Shown: positions 17,904 to 27,813, counted from the stretch's first letter. The stretch: DNA of 64,000 nucleotides from Vicinamibacterales bacterium (GCA_036504215.1 DASXVO010000016.1:64001-128000), one strand, 5' to 3'. The notes: generated by a model not told the origin, from the sequence alone. Translations and numbers: made by a program.

Positions 17904-19907
17904 GTGTCGATTCCAATCAGGCGGGTGCGCGCGCGATGGACGTGCGCCGCCGCGTTGACCGCCATCCTCGGCTGGCTGGCCGTGCCAGCCGCAGCCGCCA
18001 CCGACTTCTCGAGGTACCACGACTATCAGCGGCTCACCGCCGAGTTGAAGGCGCTCGTGGCCGCGCACCCGGCGATCGCGAAGATCGTCTCGATCGGCAA
18101 GACGCACGACGGACGAGACCTCTGGGCGATTGAGATTGCCAACCCGGCCGGCGTGTCGGTGGATCAGCGGCCGGCGCTGCTCGTGGCCGCCAACCTCGAG
18201 GGCGATCACGTCATCGGCAGCGAGTTGGCCCTCTACCTGGTGGACTTCCTGCTGAACGGCTATCCGACGGATGCGGCCATCAGGCAGCGCCTCGACCAGC
18301 ACGTCATCTACGTGATTCCGCGCGTGAATCCCGATGGCGCCGAGGACATGTTCGCGGCCGTGAAGACCGGGCGGCGTACCAACGCCACGCCATTCGACTC
18401 CGACAACGACGGTCGTGTGGATGAAGACGGACCGGAGGATCTGAACAAGGACGGATTCATCACCGTGATGCGGGCGAAGGATCCGAGTGGTGGGTTCATC
18501 GTCAGCCCGGACGACCCGCGGCTGATGAGGAGAGCCGATCCGGCCAGGGGCGAGTCGGGCACCTACGCGTTGTACTGGGAGGGCCTCGACAAGGACCAGG
18601 ACGGGTTCATCGCTGAAGATGGTCCCGGCGGCGTCGACATCAACCGCAACTTCATGCACCAGTATCCGTATTTCGAGCCCGACGCGGGGCGATACATGGC
18701 CAGCGAGGCAGAGACCCGGGCGGTGCTCGAATACGTGGTGAAGCACCGGAACATCGCTGCCATCCTCACCTTCGGCGAGAGCGACAACCTCATCGTTCCG
18801 CCGAACCGGCGCGGCGAGATCGCCGCCGCGAACCCGGTCAATCTCCTGGAATTCGCGGGCAAAGGCCTGGCCGATGCCCGCAAGGCCGGCATCTTCGCGG
18901 ATCTCGTCCCGACCGGACGCGGTTTCGGCGGAGGGCGTCCCTTCATGATGGACGACGAGGGCGGGCCAATGGGACGCCCCGGCGGCGCGTCGGCGCAACC
19001 CCTCACCGGCCGCGCGGCCATGCCTGCGAGGCGGCCCAATACAACGGTTCAGCCGGGCGACATCGACTACTTCCGCGCAATCAGCGACAAGTACCACGAG
19101 GTGACCGGCCTTCGGAGCGCTGGCGTGACCCGCACGCCGGCCGGCGCCTTCTTCGAGTACGGCTACTACCAGTACGGTGTGCCCTCCTTCTCGACTCCGG
19201 GCTGGGGCCTCCCGGGCCCCGCGCGTAGTAGCAACCCAACAGCCGGCCCTCCCGCCGACGCCCCGCGCGGAGCGGGCGCGGCGATCGGCGCGGCCATGGG
19301 CCAGCGCGGTCGCGGCGTGCAGGGACAGACTGGAGACGACGCCCAACCGGGTGGAGACGCGAGTGCAGAGGGCATCGACCGTCGCCTGCTGCAGTGGATG
19401 GACGCGGAGAAGATCGACGGGTTCGTGCAGTGGACGCCGTTCACCCACCCGACCCTCGGCCAGGTGGAGATCGGCGGCTTCAAGCCATATGCGACGACCA
19501 ACCCGCCTGCGGCCAAGATCGCGGAACTCGGCGCGTCGCACGCGAAGTTCGCCCTCTACCTCTCCTCGTTGTTCTCGAAGGTCCGCATCGCGAAGGCCGA
19601 GGTCACGAGCCTGGGCGCCGGGGTCTACCGCGTCAAGGCGGAGGTCGAGAACAGCGGCTACCTGCCAACGGCTCTCGCCCAGGGCGCGGCCGCGCGCGCG
19701 GTGAAGCCCGTCATGGTGCAGCTCGGCGTGGCGCCCGACACGATCATCGCGGGCAACGAGAAGACCAATCACATTGCGGCGCTTGCCGGATCCGGAACCA
19801 GGCAGGCGTTCGAGTGGGTGATCAAGGGAAAGCCCGGGTCCACGATTGCGCTCAAGGCCGTGTCGCAGAAGAGCGGCTCGGACACCGCCACGCTGACGCT
19901 TCAGTAG
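17904..19907 (+). CDS. M14-family zinc carboxypeptidase homologue, probably inactive
   Basis: Exported 667-residue protein (signal peptide ending near AAAAT) with a carboxypeptidase-A-like fold. The GTG start at 17904 follows AGAGGAGGA. Compared with the neighbouring intact paralogue, the zinc motif HGNE is replaced by E99-G-D-H102, the third zinc ligand His is Gly291, and the catalytic Glu is Pro432 (SFSTPGW against SFSNELW). All metal and catalytic positions are therefore altered, while flanking residues are kept. Three EF-hand-like acidic loops occur (D165-G176, D179-G184, D229-G234), plus a glycine/proline-rich low-complexity stretch around residues 340-380 and 440-490. Likely a secreted binding or scaffold protein; it could alternatively use a different metal arrangement. 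Confidence 0.85.
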   Translation: MSIPIRRVRARWTCAAALTAILGWLAVPAAAATDFSRYHDYQRLTAELKALVAAHPAIAKIVSIGKTHDGRDLWAIEIANPAGVSVDQRPALLVAANLEGDHVIGSELALYLVDFLLNGYPTDAAIRQRLDQHVIYVIPRVNPDGAEDMFAAVKTGRRTNATPFDSDNDGRVDEDGPEDLNKDGFITVMRAKDPSGGFIVSPDDPRLMRRADPARGESGTYALYWEGLDKDQDGFIAEDGPGGVDINRNFMHQYPYFEPDAGRYMASEAETRAVLEYVVKHRNIAAILTFGESDNLIVPPNRRGEIAAANPVNLLEFAGKGLADARKAGIFADLVPTGRGFGGGRPFMMDDEGGPMGRPGGASAQPLTGRAAMPARRPNTTVQPGDIDYFRAISDKYHEVTGLRSAGVTRTPAGAFFEYGYYQYGVPSFSTPGWGLPGPARSSNPTAGPPADAPRGAGAAIGAAMGQRGRGVQGQTGDDAQPGGDASAEGIDRRLLQWMDAEKIDGFVQWTPFTHPTLGQVEIGGFKPYATTNPPAAKIAELGASHAKFALYLSSLFSKVRIAKAEVTSLGAGVYRVKAEVENSGYLPTALAQGAAARAVKPVMVQLGVAPDTIIAGNEKTNHIAALAGSGTRQAFEWVIKGKPGSTIALKAVSQKSGSDTATLTLQ

Positions 19908-19921
19908 GCAGGAGGATCATC

Positions 19922-21754
19922 ATGAACACGATGCACAGACTCATGACGACCGCTGCCCTCCTGGTGGTGGCGGCGGCATTGCCCGCATGGTCGGGCCAGA
20001 CCCGAACCACTTCGCCGACCAAGCCGGCGAAGACGGCCGCAACCGCACCGACACCAACGGCGGGCGCGGAACGGACCTTCACCCTTCGCCTCGATTTCGA
20101 TCGCTGGCACGACGTCGCCGAACTCCAGGCCGACATGCGTGCACTCGAGAAGGCCTATCCGAAGTTCCTGAAGTACATCTCGCTCGGCAAGAGCTACGGC
20201 GGCCGCGACATCGCGGCGATGATCGTCAACAACCCGGACACGGGCACAGACACCTCCAAGCCGGCGATGTACATCGAAGCCAACATCCACGGCAACGAAA
20301 TCCAGGGCGGTGAGATCTGCATCTACACCCTGTGGTACTTGATGGAGAACTACGGCAAGATCGACCGCATCACGAGGCTCGTCAACGAGCGCGCCTTCTA
20401 CATCGTCCCCACGGTGAATCCCGACGGCCGCGACTACTTCATGCACGGCACCGGTCAGGGCGCCCGCACCGGCCACATGCCGGTGGACGACGACAACGAT
20501 TACCAGTTCGACGAGGACGGCCCGGAGGATCTGAACGGCAACGGCGTCATCGAGCAGATTCGCAAGTATGTGCCCGGGCAGGGCACGCACAAGAAGAGCG
20601 CTCTCGATCCGCGGATCCTCGAACCCGTCAAGCCGGGCGAGGTTGGCGATTACGTGCTGCTCGGCATGGAAGGCATCGACCACGATGGCGACGGCCGCGT
20701 GGGTGAGGACGGCCCTGGCAGCTACGACCCGAACCGCAACTTCGCCGCCGACTGGCAGCCGAACTACATCCAGAGCGGCGCGATGGACTACCCGTTCGAG
20801 TTGCCGGAGGCGAAGGCCGTCAACGACTTCCTCCTCGCGCACCCGAACATCGCAGGCCTCCAGACCTACCACAACAACGGCGGCATGATCCTCAGGAGCC
20901 CCGGTGCCGAGTGGACCGGCGAGTACCCGGCGAGCGACGTCCGCGCCTACGACGAACTCGGCCGCAACGCGGAACGGATCCTGCCCTTCTACAAGTACAT
21001 GGTCATCTGGAGCGGCCTCTACACGGTGCACGGCGGCGTCACCGACTGGGGCAACGACGGCCTGGGCATCGTCTCGTTCTCGAACGAACTCTGGAACAAC
21101 GGCCAGTACTTCACGAGTCCGGAGCTCAAGGATCAGCAGAAGGATCCGAACAGCCCCATCGCTCCGAGGGTCGCCAACTACTTCTTCAACGACTTCGTCG
21201 AGTTTGGCGACGAACTGACCGAGTGGAAGGAATTCGACCACCCGCAGTTCGGCAAAGTAGAAATCGGCGGCGCGTTCAAGAAGACGTTCGGCCGGGTACC
21301 GCCGCGATTCATGAACGAGGAACTGTGCCACCGCAACATGGCGTGGACGCTGTATCAGGCCGACGAGATGCCGAAGATGCGCGTCGGCGAGACCAAGGTC
21401 GAGAAGATCGGGGACGGCGTCTATCGCGTGCTGATCGATCTCGTCAACGAGAAGGCCGCGCCGACCGTCCTCGCCAAGGCCGCGACCAACAACGTCGTGC
21501 CGCCCGACATCCTGAGCGTGAACGGCAAGGCGGTCGATGTCCTCTCAGCCAGCTGGGTGCCGAGCAAGTGGCGCCCGGCAGTCGCGCAGGCGATCGATCA
21601 GAGAGACCTGAAGCGGATCCTCGTCCGCAACGGGATTGGCGGCCACACGACCAAGACGGTGCAGTACCTGGTGAAAGGCAGCGGCAGCCTGACCGTGACC
21701 TACGCGAGCCTGAAGGGCGGCACGGTGACGAAGGAGATCCCACTCCGGCAGTGA
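19922..21754 (+). CDS. Exported M14-family zinc carboxypeptidase
   Basis: A 610-residue secreted metallopeptidase with signal peptide (LMTTAALLVVAAALPAWS). The M14 catalytic set is complete by motif: zinc ligands H123 and E126 in ANIHGNE, H317 in TYHNNGG and catalytic E389 in SFSNELW. The domain contains acidic EF-hand-like loops (D189 onwards, and DHDGDGRVGED from D253) that probably bind calcium. GGAGG precedes the ATG, 14 bp after the stop of the degenerate paralogue, so both are one transcript. It probably trims C-terminal residues from extracellular peptides; the exact specificity is not deducible. Confidence 0.92.
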   Translation: MNTMHRLMTTAALLVVAAALPAWSGQTRTTSPTKPAKTAATAPTPTAGAERTFTLRLDFDRWHDVAELQADMRALEKAYPKFLKYISLGKSYGGRDIAAMIVNNPDTGTDTSKPAMYIEANIHGNEIQGGEICIYTLWYLMENYGKIDRITRLVNERAFYIVPTVNPDGRDYFMHGTGQGARTGHMPVDDDNDYQFDEDGPEDLNGNGVIEQIRKYVPGQGTHKKSALDPRILEPVKPGEVGDYVLLGMEGIDHDGDGRVGEDGPGSYDPNRNFAADWQPNYIQSGAMDYPFELPEAKAVNDFLLAHPNIAGLQTYHNNGGMILRSPGAEWTGEYPASDVRAYDELGRNAERILPFYKYMVIWSGLYTVHGGVTDWGNDGLGIVSFSNELWNNGQYFTSPELKDQQKDPNSPIAPRVANYFFNDFVEFGDELTEWKEFDHPQFGKVEIGGAFKKTFGRVPPRFMNEELCHRNMAWTLYQADEMPKMRVGETKVEKIGDGVYRVLIDLVNEKAAPTVLAKAATNNVVPPDILSVNGKAVDVLSASWVPSKWRPAVAQAIDQRDLKRILVRNGIGGHTTKTVQYLVKGSGSLTVTYASLKGGTVTKEIPLRQ

Positions 21755-21796
21755 TTCCGGAAAGCGCGCTCGCCAGTCAGCGGTCGGCCCGATCCG

Positions 21797-23110
21797 TTAC
21801 CTGGCCCGCGGTGCGGCCGTCGGCGCCACCGGCACCGGGCCGACGATCGCCTGGTAGACCAGGTAGCGGAACTTGTCCTGAAGGTCGAGTCCACCTGTCG
21901 GAGCGAGTTGCGTCAGGAAGACCGCCACGAGCTTCTCCTGCGGATCGACCCAGTACTTCGAGTAGTAGGCGCTGCCCCATCCATAGGCGCCGCGCGAGTC
22001 CGGCCGGCCTGCACCGCCAACGTCCTCGGTCGTCTCGAAGCCGAGGCCGAAGCCAAGCGTGCCATCTTCACGGTACAGCTTGCCAATCTGGTTCGACGTC
22101 ATCATCTCGATCGATTTCGGCCCCAGCACGCGCACGCCGTCCAGTTCGCCGCCGTTGAGCAGCATCTGCAGGAACCGCGCATAGTCGGTGGCGGTCGAGA
22201 GGAGGCCCGCCCCGCCGCCGAAACAGGCGCGCGGACCGTCCACGAAATCGCCCTGTCCCGTTCCACCCTCGGCAGACCGGCCGATCTTCCCCTCGGCGCC
22301 CGTCGAGTAGACCGTCGCCAGCCGATCCCGCTTCTCCTTCGGCAAAAAGAAGCCGCTATCGACCATCTTCAACGGCTCGAAGATCTTCGTTCGGAAGAAC
22401 TGGTCGAGCGGCATACCGGACGCCTTCTCGATCACCGCGCCGAGGATGTCGGTGTTGTAGCCGTAGATATACTTCTCGCCCGGCTGCCCGTCGAACGGCA
22501 GCGACGCGAGGCGCTCCATCAGCGGCGCGATCGGCTCTTTCTTGTCCGCCAGGTACCAGCCCGACAGCCCGGCCGCTTTGTACTGATCGGCAGCCGGCCC
22601 ACCGCCATAGGAGATGCCCGACGTGTGCGTCAGCAGGTCCCGGATGGTGATCTCGCGCCTCGCCGGAATGGTTCCATAGCGGCTGCCGGGGCCTGGCGCC
22701 GCCACAGCAACGGTCGTCTGACGAAACGCGGGCAGGTACTTCGAGACCGGCTCCGAGAGGCGCAACCGGCCCTCCTCCATGAGGATGACGGCCGCCACTG
22801 AGGTAACCGCCTTGCTCATCGATGCCATCCGGAAGATCGTGTCTTTCCGCATGGCGACCTTCTTCTCGACATCCATCTGCCCGATGGGCTCGAAGTACGC
22901 CACTTTGCCGGCCCGAAGCACCAGCACGGTGACGCCCGCGATCGTGCCGCGGTCCACGTAGTCGCGCACGACGGACTTCAGTCGGTCGAGGCGGGCGGCA
23001 GACAGGCCCACCAACTCGGGCGAGGTCACGGGCAGTGTCTGAGACTGCACGAGCGGGGCGAGGCAGACCACGAGCAGGACGACGGCAAGCCAGGAACGAC
23101 GGAGTGTCAT
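21797..23110 (-). CDS. Exported serine hydrolase, class C beta-lactamase/EstB family
   Basis: A 437-residue protein with signal peptide ([17 protein letters not shown]) and the penicillin-binding-protein/beta-lactamase fold. The nucleophile motif S97-M-S-K100 is clear, a Y-x-N element occurs in IYGYNTDIL, and the third region reads [14 protein letters not shown]. This subgroup is more often an esterase or D-aminopeptidase than a true beta-lactamase. The ATG at 23110 has GAGGA just upstream and a TAGAAT box about 50 bp further. The gene converges on the M14 pair and is separated from its stop by 42 bp. Confidence 0.88.
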   Translation of the reverse strand: MTLRRSWLAVVLLVVCLAPLVQSQTLPVTSPELVGLSAARLDRLKSVVRDYVDRGTIAGVTVLVLRAGKVAYFEPIGQMDVEKKVAMRKDTIFRMASMSKAVTSVAAVILMEEGRLRLSEPVSKYLPAFRQTTVAVAAPGPGSRYGTIPARREITIRDLLTHTSGISYGGGPAADQYKAAGLSGWYLADKKEPIAPLMERLASLPFDGQPGEKYIYGYNTDILGAVIEKASGMPLDQFFRTKIFEPLKMVDSGFFLPKEKRDRLATVYSTGAEGKIGRSAEGGTGQGDFVDGPRACFGGGAGLLSTATDYARFLQMLLNGGELDGVRVLGPKSIEMMTSNQIGKLYREDGTLGFGLGFETTEDVGGAGRPDSRGAYGWGSAYYSKYWVDPQEKLVAVFLTQLAPTGGLDLQDKFRYLVYQAIVGPVPVAPTAAPRAR

Positions 23111-23161
23111 AGGATCCTCGAGGAAACAACCGTGCAGTCACAGACGGTCAGAAGCGCAGCC

Positions 23162-23167
23162 ATTCTA
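23162..23167 (-). promoter_or_regulatory. Putative -10 box (GTAGAATGG type) of the serine hydrolase gene
   Basis: TAGAAT on the minus strand, in the context GTAGAATGG, about 50 nt upstream of the start codon. The same 9-mer precedes two other genes in the window. No good -35 box is seen. Confidence 0.4.
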
Positions 23168-23178
23168 CAGCGAACGGA

Positions 23179-24759
23179 TCATGGACGACGGTGCAGGCTC
23201 AGGGCGCTCGGCGTAATGGCCAGGCCGCCCCGCGCGGTGCAGCGGAGTTCGGGCGGCATCATCCGACCGACGTCGTAGACGGCATCGATCGTCTCGTCCA
23301 GGCCGATCGGGTTCTGATACCCACCCACGATCAAGTCCGCGCACACGAAGGCCGATGAGGCGCCAACCGCGTTTCGGGTGTGGCAGGGGATTTCCACCAC
23401 GCCCTGCACGAGGTCGCACACCGAGCCCATCGTGTTCTGGAAGGCAATCGCGGCGGCATCTGCCGCCTGGCGCGGTGTGCCGCCGGCTGTCTCGACGACG
23501 GCCGCCGCGGCCATGGCGCCTGCTGCGCCAATTTCAACCTGGCAGCCCGCCACCTCCGCCGCGAACGTGGCCCGGGCCGCGACGATGAGCCCGACTGCTG
23601 ACGCCGCGAACAAGGCGTACGCGGCCGCCTCGAGCGTCACCCGGCGGTCCTCGACGAGTGATACGAGGACACCGGGCAACACGCCGGCGGAACCGCCGGT
23701 CGGCGCCGCGCAGACCACCCCCATCGCCCCGTTGACGTGCATCACGGCCATGGCTCTCGCGGCCGCTCGAGCGTGAAGTCCCCCAACGGGCAGCCGGCCG
23801 CCCTGGTCGGCCTCCATCACGTGGCGCGCGGTGGGCGCCAGCAACTGCATCGGCGCGGCCGTTGGGCTCAATCCCTGATTGACCGCGGCACGCATGATTT
23901 CGAAGCGCTGCCGCATCTCGGCGACGAGCCGGTCCTCGGGCAGCTCGAGCAACTGCGCCTCGTACGCCAGGGCAGTCCGACCGAGCGACCAGCCCCGCGT
24001 CTCGGCCAAACCGACCATCTCGGCAGCGCTCGAGAACAGCGGGCGGCCGCGTTTGGCGAACGCCGTTGGCGGCGCCTCCCGAAGACCGCAGACGCCTTCG
24101 ACCCCAAGCACGGCGGTCCGCATCGCCTCTGGCAACGCGTCGTGTCGAATGAGGAGGACGAATCGGCTGGACCGGGCGGCGGCCTCGGCTGCGGGCTGCG
24201 ACTCGACGCGCTCCACCGCCACGCCATCCCCGCCAAGGATCGCGCCGGCGCGTTCGGCGGAGCCCACCTCCACCTCGACGAGCGTGCAGGGCATCTGTCC
24301 GGTCAGTCGAACTGGCCAATCCCCGACCCGCGTGATGACGACCGCTCCGCCTCCAACCGATTTCGCGCGGAGGCGCAGTGCACGTCCGTCGCCGGTCGCC
24401 ACCACGATCTCGACTGTGTTGGGGTGGTCGGCGCCGGAGAGCGGCGCCACGGTGAAGCACAGATCGAGCCCGGCGTCGGGCGCCTGGTCGAGCACTGTCA
24501 TGAAGCGACCGTCGGTGAGCGGCCATCCGAGCAGGCCCATCGCAAAGGCGCGATCCACACCCTGCTGTCTGTACACCCGCGCGTAGGAACCATCCGGATC
24601 GAACGTCAGCTGCGCCCGTGCGACGGCACCTCCTGCGAGCGCGCGCACCAGCGTGGCGATGTGAAACGACCCGGCCGTGTGTGAGCTCGACGGCCCGCGC
24701 ATGACAGGCCCGAGGATGTCGTTGAAGATTCCGGGAGCGTCCGAGTGACTGTGTGACAT
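23179..24759 (-). CDS. sdaA: L-serine ammonia-lyase (iron-sulfur L-serine dehydratase)
   Basis: Cytoplasmic enzyme converting L-serine to pyruvate and ammonia. The 526-residue single chain fuses beta (about 1-240) and alpha (about 270-525) domains, as in the one-polypeptide form. Diagnostic pieces are GPVMRGPSSSHTAG near the N-terminus, and in the alpha domain NGAMGVVCAAPTGGSAGVLPG and GCQVEIGAAGAMAAAAVVE. C350, C406, C448 and C459 are candidate ligands of the 4Fe-4S cluster. It is divergent from a symporter and FAD amine oxidase gene pair, which fits amino-acid uptake and catabolism. The middle part (about 155-235) may be an ACT-like regulatory piece. Confidence 0.94.
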   Translation of the reverse strand: MSHSHSDAPGIFNDILGPVMRGPSSSHTAGSFHIATLVRALAGGAVARAQLTFDPDGSYARVYRQQGVDRAFAMGLLGWPLTDGRFMTVLDQAPDAGLDLCFTVAPLSGADHPNTVEIVVATGDGRALRLRAKSVGGGAVVITRVGDWPVRLTGQMPCTLVEVEVGSAERAGAILGGDGVAVERVESQPAAEAAARSSRFVLLIRHDALPEAMRTAVLGVEGVCGLREAPPTAFAKRGRPLFSSAAEMVGLAETRGWSLGRTALAYEAQLLELPEDRLVAEMRQRFEIMRAAVNQGLSPTAAPMQLLAPTARHVMEADQGGRLPVGGLHARAAARAMAVMHVNGAMGVVCAAPTGGSAGVLPGVLVSLVEDRRVTLEAAAYALFAASAVGLIVAARATFAAEVAGCQVEIGAAGAMAAAAVVETAGGTPRQAADAAAIAFQNTMGSVCDLVQGVVEIPCHTRNAVGASSAFVCADLIVGGYQNPIGLDETIDAVYDVGRMMPPELRCTARGGLAITPSALSLHRRP

Positions 24760-24770
24760 TCGTGTCCCGC

Positions 24771-24794
24771 CTATCCGCCTATCCGCCTATCCGC
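24771..24794 (+). repeat. 8-bp tandem repeat between sdaA and the symporter gene
   Basis: Three exact copies of CTATCCGC in tandem, followed by a decayed copy CTTCCTAT. The repeat lies in the divergent promoter gap; copy-number change would alter promoter spacing without touching coding sequence. Confidence 0.85.
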
Positions 24795-24847
24795 CTTCCT
24801 ATGCTATCGTGGGCGGCCAGAAACCAGATCGCGCCGGAGCCGCATCC

Positions 24848-26668
24848 ATGCACCTACAGCTCATCGACTGGGTGATCGTTGTCGTCTCGCTGCTCATCTG
24901 CTTCGTGCCTGCGCTGTTCTTCGGCAAGCGCGCCGGCAAGAGCACGTCCGAGTTCTTCGTGTCGGGCCGGGCGGTCCCCTGGTGGCTGGCCGGGCTGTCG
25001 ATGGTGGCCACGACGTTCAGCAGCGATACGCCCAACCTCGTCACCGATATAGTCCGCCGAAATGGCGTCGCGGGCAACTGGGTGTGGTGGGCGTTTGTGC
25101 TGACCGGCGTCGCAACGGTCTTCTTCTACGCGCGGCTGTGGCGGCGATCCGGTGTCATGACCGACCTCGAGTTCTACGAGATCCGTTACTCGGGAGCCGC
25201 GGCCGGCGTGGTGCGCGGGTTCCGGTCCGTATACCTCGGCCTGCTGTTCAACTGCATGATCATGGCGACGGTGAACCTCGCGGCCTGCAAGATCGCGGGG
25301 GTCCTCTTCGGCCTGCCGCGGTGGCAGACGCTGGCGTTCGTCGGCGGCCTGAACGTGATCTTCGCCACGCACTCCGGCCTGTGGGGCGTGCTCGTCATCG
25401 ACATGATTCAATTCTTCATCAAGATGACGGCCGTTATCGCCGCCGCGTATTTTGCGGTGGCGCACGTCGGCGGCCTCGGCGTCCTGGTCCAGAAGCTGTC
25501 TCAGCCGCACATCGCACCGGACGGCTCCACGATCCACTACCTGAACGTCCTGCCCGACTTCACCAACAACTGGGATATGGCGATCGCGGTCTTCGTGATG
25601 CCGATCGCCGTGCAGTGGTGGGCGGTCTGGTATCCGGGCGCCGAGCCCGGCGGCGGCAGCTACATCGCACAGCGGATGCTCGCATCCAAGTCCGAGCGGG
25701 ATTCGCTCGGTGCGGTGCTGTTCTTCAACGTGGCGCACTACGTGTTGCGCCCGTGGCCATGGATTCTGGTCGGCCTCTGCTCGATTCTGGTCTACCCGGA
25801 ACTGTCCGACATCCAGAAGGCGTTCCCACACCTCGATCCGAGCCTGATCGGTCATGACATCGCGTATCCGGCGATGCTCAAGTTCCTGCCCGTCGGGTTC
25901 ATCGGCCTGATGGTGGGTGGCCTCATCGCGGCCAACTCCTCGACGATTCTCACGCACCTGAACTGGGGCGCCTCCTACCTGGTCCACGACTTCTATCGCC
26001 GGTTCATTCGCAAGGACGCCAGCGAGAAGCACTACGTTGCCGCGGGGAGGGTGGTCACCGTCATTCTGTTCTTCTGCTCGTCGGGCCTCGTGTTCGTTCT
26101 CGACACGGCAAAGGACGCATTCGACGTGATCCTCCAGGTTGGCGCCGGAACCGGACTCCTCTACCTGGTCCGCTGGTTCTGGTGGCGTGTCAACGCGTGG
26201 TGCGAGGTCGTCGCGATGGTCAGCTCATTCGCCGTCTCCATCACGCTGCTCGTGCTCGCCAAGTACCACGTGCACCTCAGCACCCACCATGCGCTGCTCC
26301 TGACGATCGCGGTCACGACGATCTGCTGGGTGACGACGGCCTACATCGGTCCCGAGACGGACCGGCCGACGCTCATCTCGTTCTATACCAAGGTCCGGCC
26401 CTTCGGACCGGGCTGGAACCGGATTCGCCTGGAGGCCGGCCTCGGTCCGCGCCGAAGCGACGAAGCAGGCGACAACATTCCGCTCGCGCTGCTCGGCTGG
26501 GTATCGGGATGCACGGTCATCTGGGCGGCGCTCTTCACTGTCGGCAACTTCCTCTACGGCCGGACGGGATACGCCCTCGGTCTGCTCGGCGTCTTCGCCG
26601 TCAGCAGCGCGGCGCTTCTCTACGTCGTCCAACGGCTGTGGTCCGACAAGGGCGCACCGGCATCATGA
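24848..26668 (+). CDS. Sodium:solute symporter (SSS family)
   Basis: A 606-residue inner-membrane transporter with around 13 to 14 hydrophobic helices. The N-terminal pattern (WVIVVVSLLICFVPALFFGKR, then GKSTSEFFVSGRAVPWWLAG and ATTFSSDTPNLVTD) is characteristic of the sodium/solute symporter family. The ATG at 24848 is preceded by GGAG. Its TGA overlaps the ATG of the FAD oxidoreductase gene (ATGA), indicating translational coupling. The partner and the divergent serine dehydratase suggest an amino-acid or amine substrate, but solute identity cannot be read from the sequence. Confidence 0.93.
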   Translation: MHLQLIDWVIVVVSLLICFVPALFFGKRAGKSTSEFFVSGRAVPWWLAGLSMVATTFSSDTPNLVTDIVRRNGVAGNWVWWAFVLTGVATVFFYARLWRRSGVMTDLEFYEIRYSGAAAGVVRGFRSVYLGLLFNCMIMATVNLAACKIAGVLFGLPRWQTLAFVGGLNVIFATHSGLWGVLVIDMIQFFIKMTAVIAAAYFAVAHVGGLGVLVQKLSQPHIAPDGSTIHYLNVLPDFTNNWDMAIAVFVMPIAVQWWAVWYPGAEPGGGSYIAQRMLASKSERDSLGAVLFFNVAHYVLRPWPWILVGLCSILVYPELSDIQKAFPHLDPSLIGHDIAYPAMLKFLPVGFIGLMVGGLIAANSSTILTHLNWGASYLVHDFYRRFIRKDASEKHYVAAGRVVTVILFFCSSGLVFVLDTAKDAFDVILQVGAGTGLLYLVRWFWWRVNAWCEVVAMVSSFAVSITLLVLAKYHVHLSTHHALLLTIAVTTICWVTTAYIGPETDRPTLISFYTKVRPFGPGWNRIRLEAGLGPRRSDEAGDNIPLALLGWVSGCTVIWAALFTVGNFLYGRTGYALGLLGVFAVSSAALLYVVQRLWSDKGAPAS

Positions 26669-27777
26669 AACCGCCGCCTTCCCATACCCGCGTTGTCATC
26701 GTGGGGGCCGGCTATGCCGGCGCCGCCACCGCGTGGGCGATCGGCCGGATCGGTCTCGGCCCGGGTGTCATCCTCGAGCAGGAATCGAGCTACGGTTACC
26801 ACGCATCGGGACGAAACGCCGCGATCTTTCGCGTGGCCGAAGAGGACCCGACGATTCTCACGCTCGCCCTCAGGTCTCTCGATCACATCCGCCGGCTGGA
26901 GTCGTCAGGCGGCCCGTTGCTGAACCCAACCGGGGGGCTGACGCTGGCGGGTGCCGGCGCTGCCGGGGAATTGCACCAACTGGCTTCGAAGCTGAACCAG
27001 CGCGGGCTCCACGTCGAACTCCTGACTCTCCCAGTGGCGCGCGACCGCTTTCCACTGCTGAGGCTCGTGCGCTTTCACGAGGCGCTGTGGTGTGAAGAGG
27101 AGGCGATCGCCGACATCCACGCGCTGCTCACCTTCTACATTCAGCAGGCCCGGGCCACGGGGTTCGAGCTGCACACGAACTGCCGGGCCGATGACTTGAT
27201 CGTCAGCCAGGGCCGGGTGACCGGCGTGCGGACGTCCGCGGGCGACATCGCGGCCGACGCGGTGATCGACGCGTCCGGCGCATGGGCTGGACGCCTCGGC
27301 CGGGGCGCGGCGCCGCTTCCGCTCCGCGCGCTGCGACGCCACCTGTTCGTGTTCGGGCCGCCGACTGGTGGCCATCACGACTCGCCATTTGCATGGGTGC
27401 AGGATGCGGGCTTCTACTTCAGGCCTGAGGGGGACGGCCTGCTCATGTCTCCGTGCGATGAGACGCTGATGGTTCCCTGCGAACCGCCGACCGATCCGGC
27501 CGCGGCAGAACTCCTTGCCGAGAAGCTCTCTGCGCACGCTCCGGCCTTCACCGATCTCCCACTCCGTCGCTCCTGGGCCTGCCTGCGAACATTCTCGCCC
27601 GACCGGCATCCGTTCATCGGCGCCGACCCGGCACGGCCCGGGCTGTATCACCTCTCAGGGCTGGGAGGCTTCGGTATGACGACGAGCGCGGCTGTCGGGG
27701 AGCTGATGGCGGAGATTCTTGCAGGTCGGACACCGGACTGGATCGACGTCGCGCAGATGGCCGTCGGACGGTTCTGA
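26665..27777 (+). CDS. FAD-dependent oxidoreductase (DadA/glycine oxidase family)
   Basis: A 370-residue flavoprotein of the D-amino-acid/sarcosine oxidase type. The N-terminal Rossmann motif VVIVGAGYAGAATAWAIG binds FAD, and the C-terminal part has SGLGGFGMTTSAAVGELMAEI, the second FAD-contact segment. It likely oxidises an amine or D-amino acid imported by the coupled symporter. The ATG lies inside the symporter stop codon region. No signal peptide or membrane helix is seen, so it is cytoplasmic or loosely membrane-bound. Confidence 0.9.
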   Translation: MKPPPSHTRVVIVGAGYAGAATAWAIGRIGLGPGVILEQESSYGYHASGRNAAIFRVAEEDPTILTLALRSLDHIRRLESSGGPLLNPTGGLTLAGAGAAGELHQLASKLNQRGLHVELLTLPVARDRFPLLRLVRFHEALWCEEEAIADIHALLTFYIQQARATGFELHTNCRADDLIVSQGRVTGVRTSAGDIAADAVIDASGAWAGRLGRGAAPLPLRALRRHLFVFGPPTGGHHDSPFAWVQDAGFYFRPEGDGLLMSPCDETLMVPCEPPTDPAAAELLAEKLSAHAPAFTDLPLRRSWACLRTFSPDRHPFIGADPARPGLYHLSGLGGFGMTTSAAVGELMAEILAGRTPDWIDVAQMAVGRF

Positions 27778-27813
27778 AGCAGGAGCCAAGAGCCAGGAGT
27801 CCGGAGCCAGGAG
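27778..27813. repeat. GAGCCAGGAGTC-type low-complexity tract between convergent genes
   Basis: Two exact copies of GAGCCAGGAGTC (27790-27801 and 27804-27815) in a purine-rich spacer; on the minus strand it is pyrimidine-rich and lies directly behind the P-loop kinase gene. The same 12-mer recurs at 45256-45267. Confidence 0.7.
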
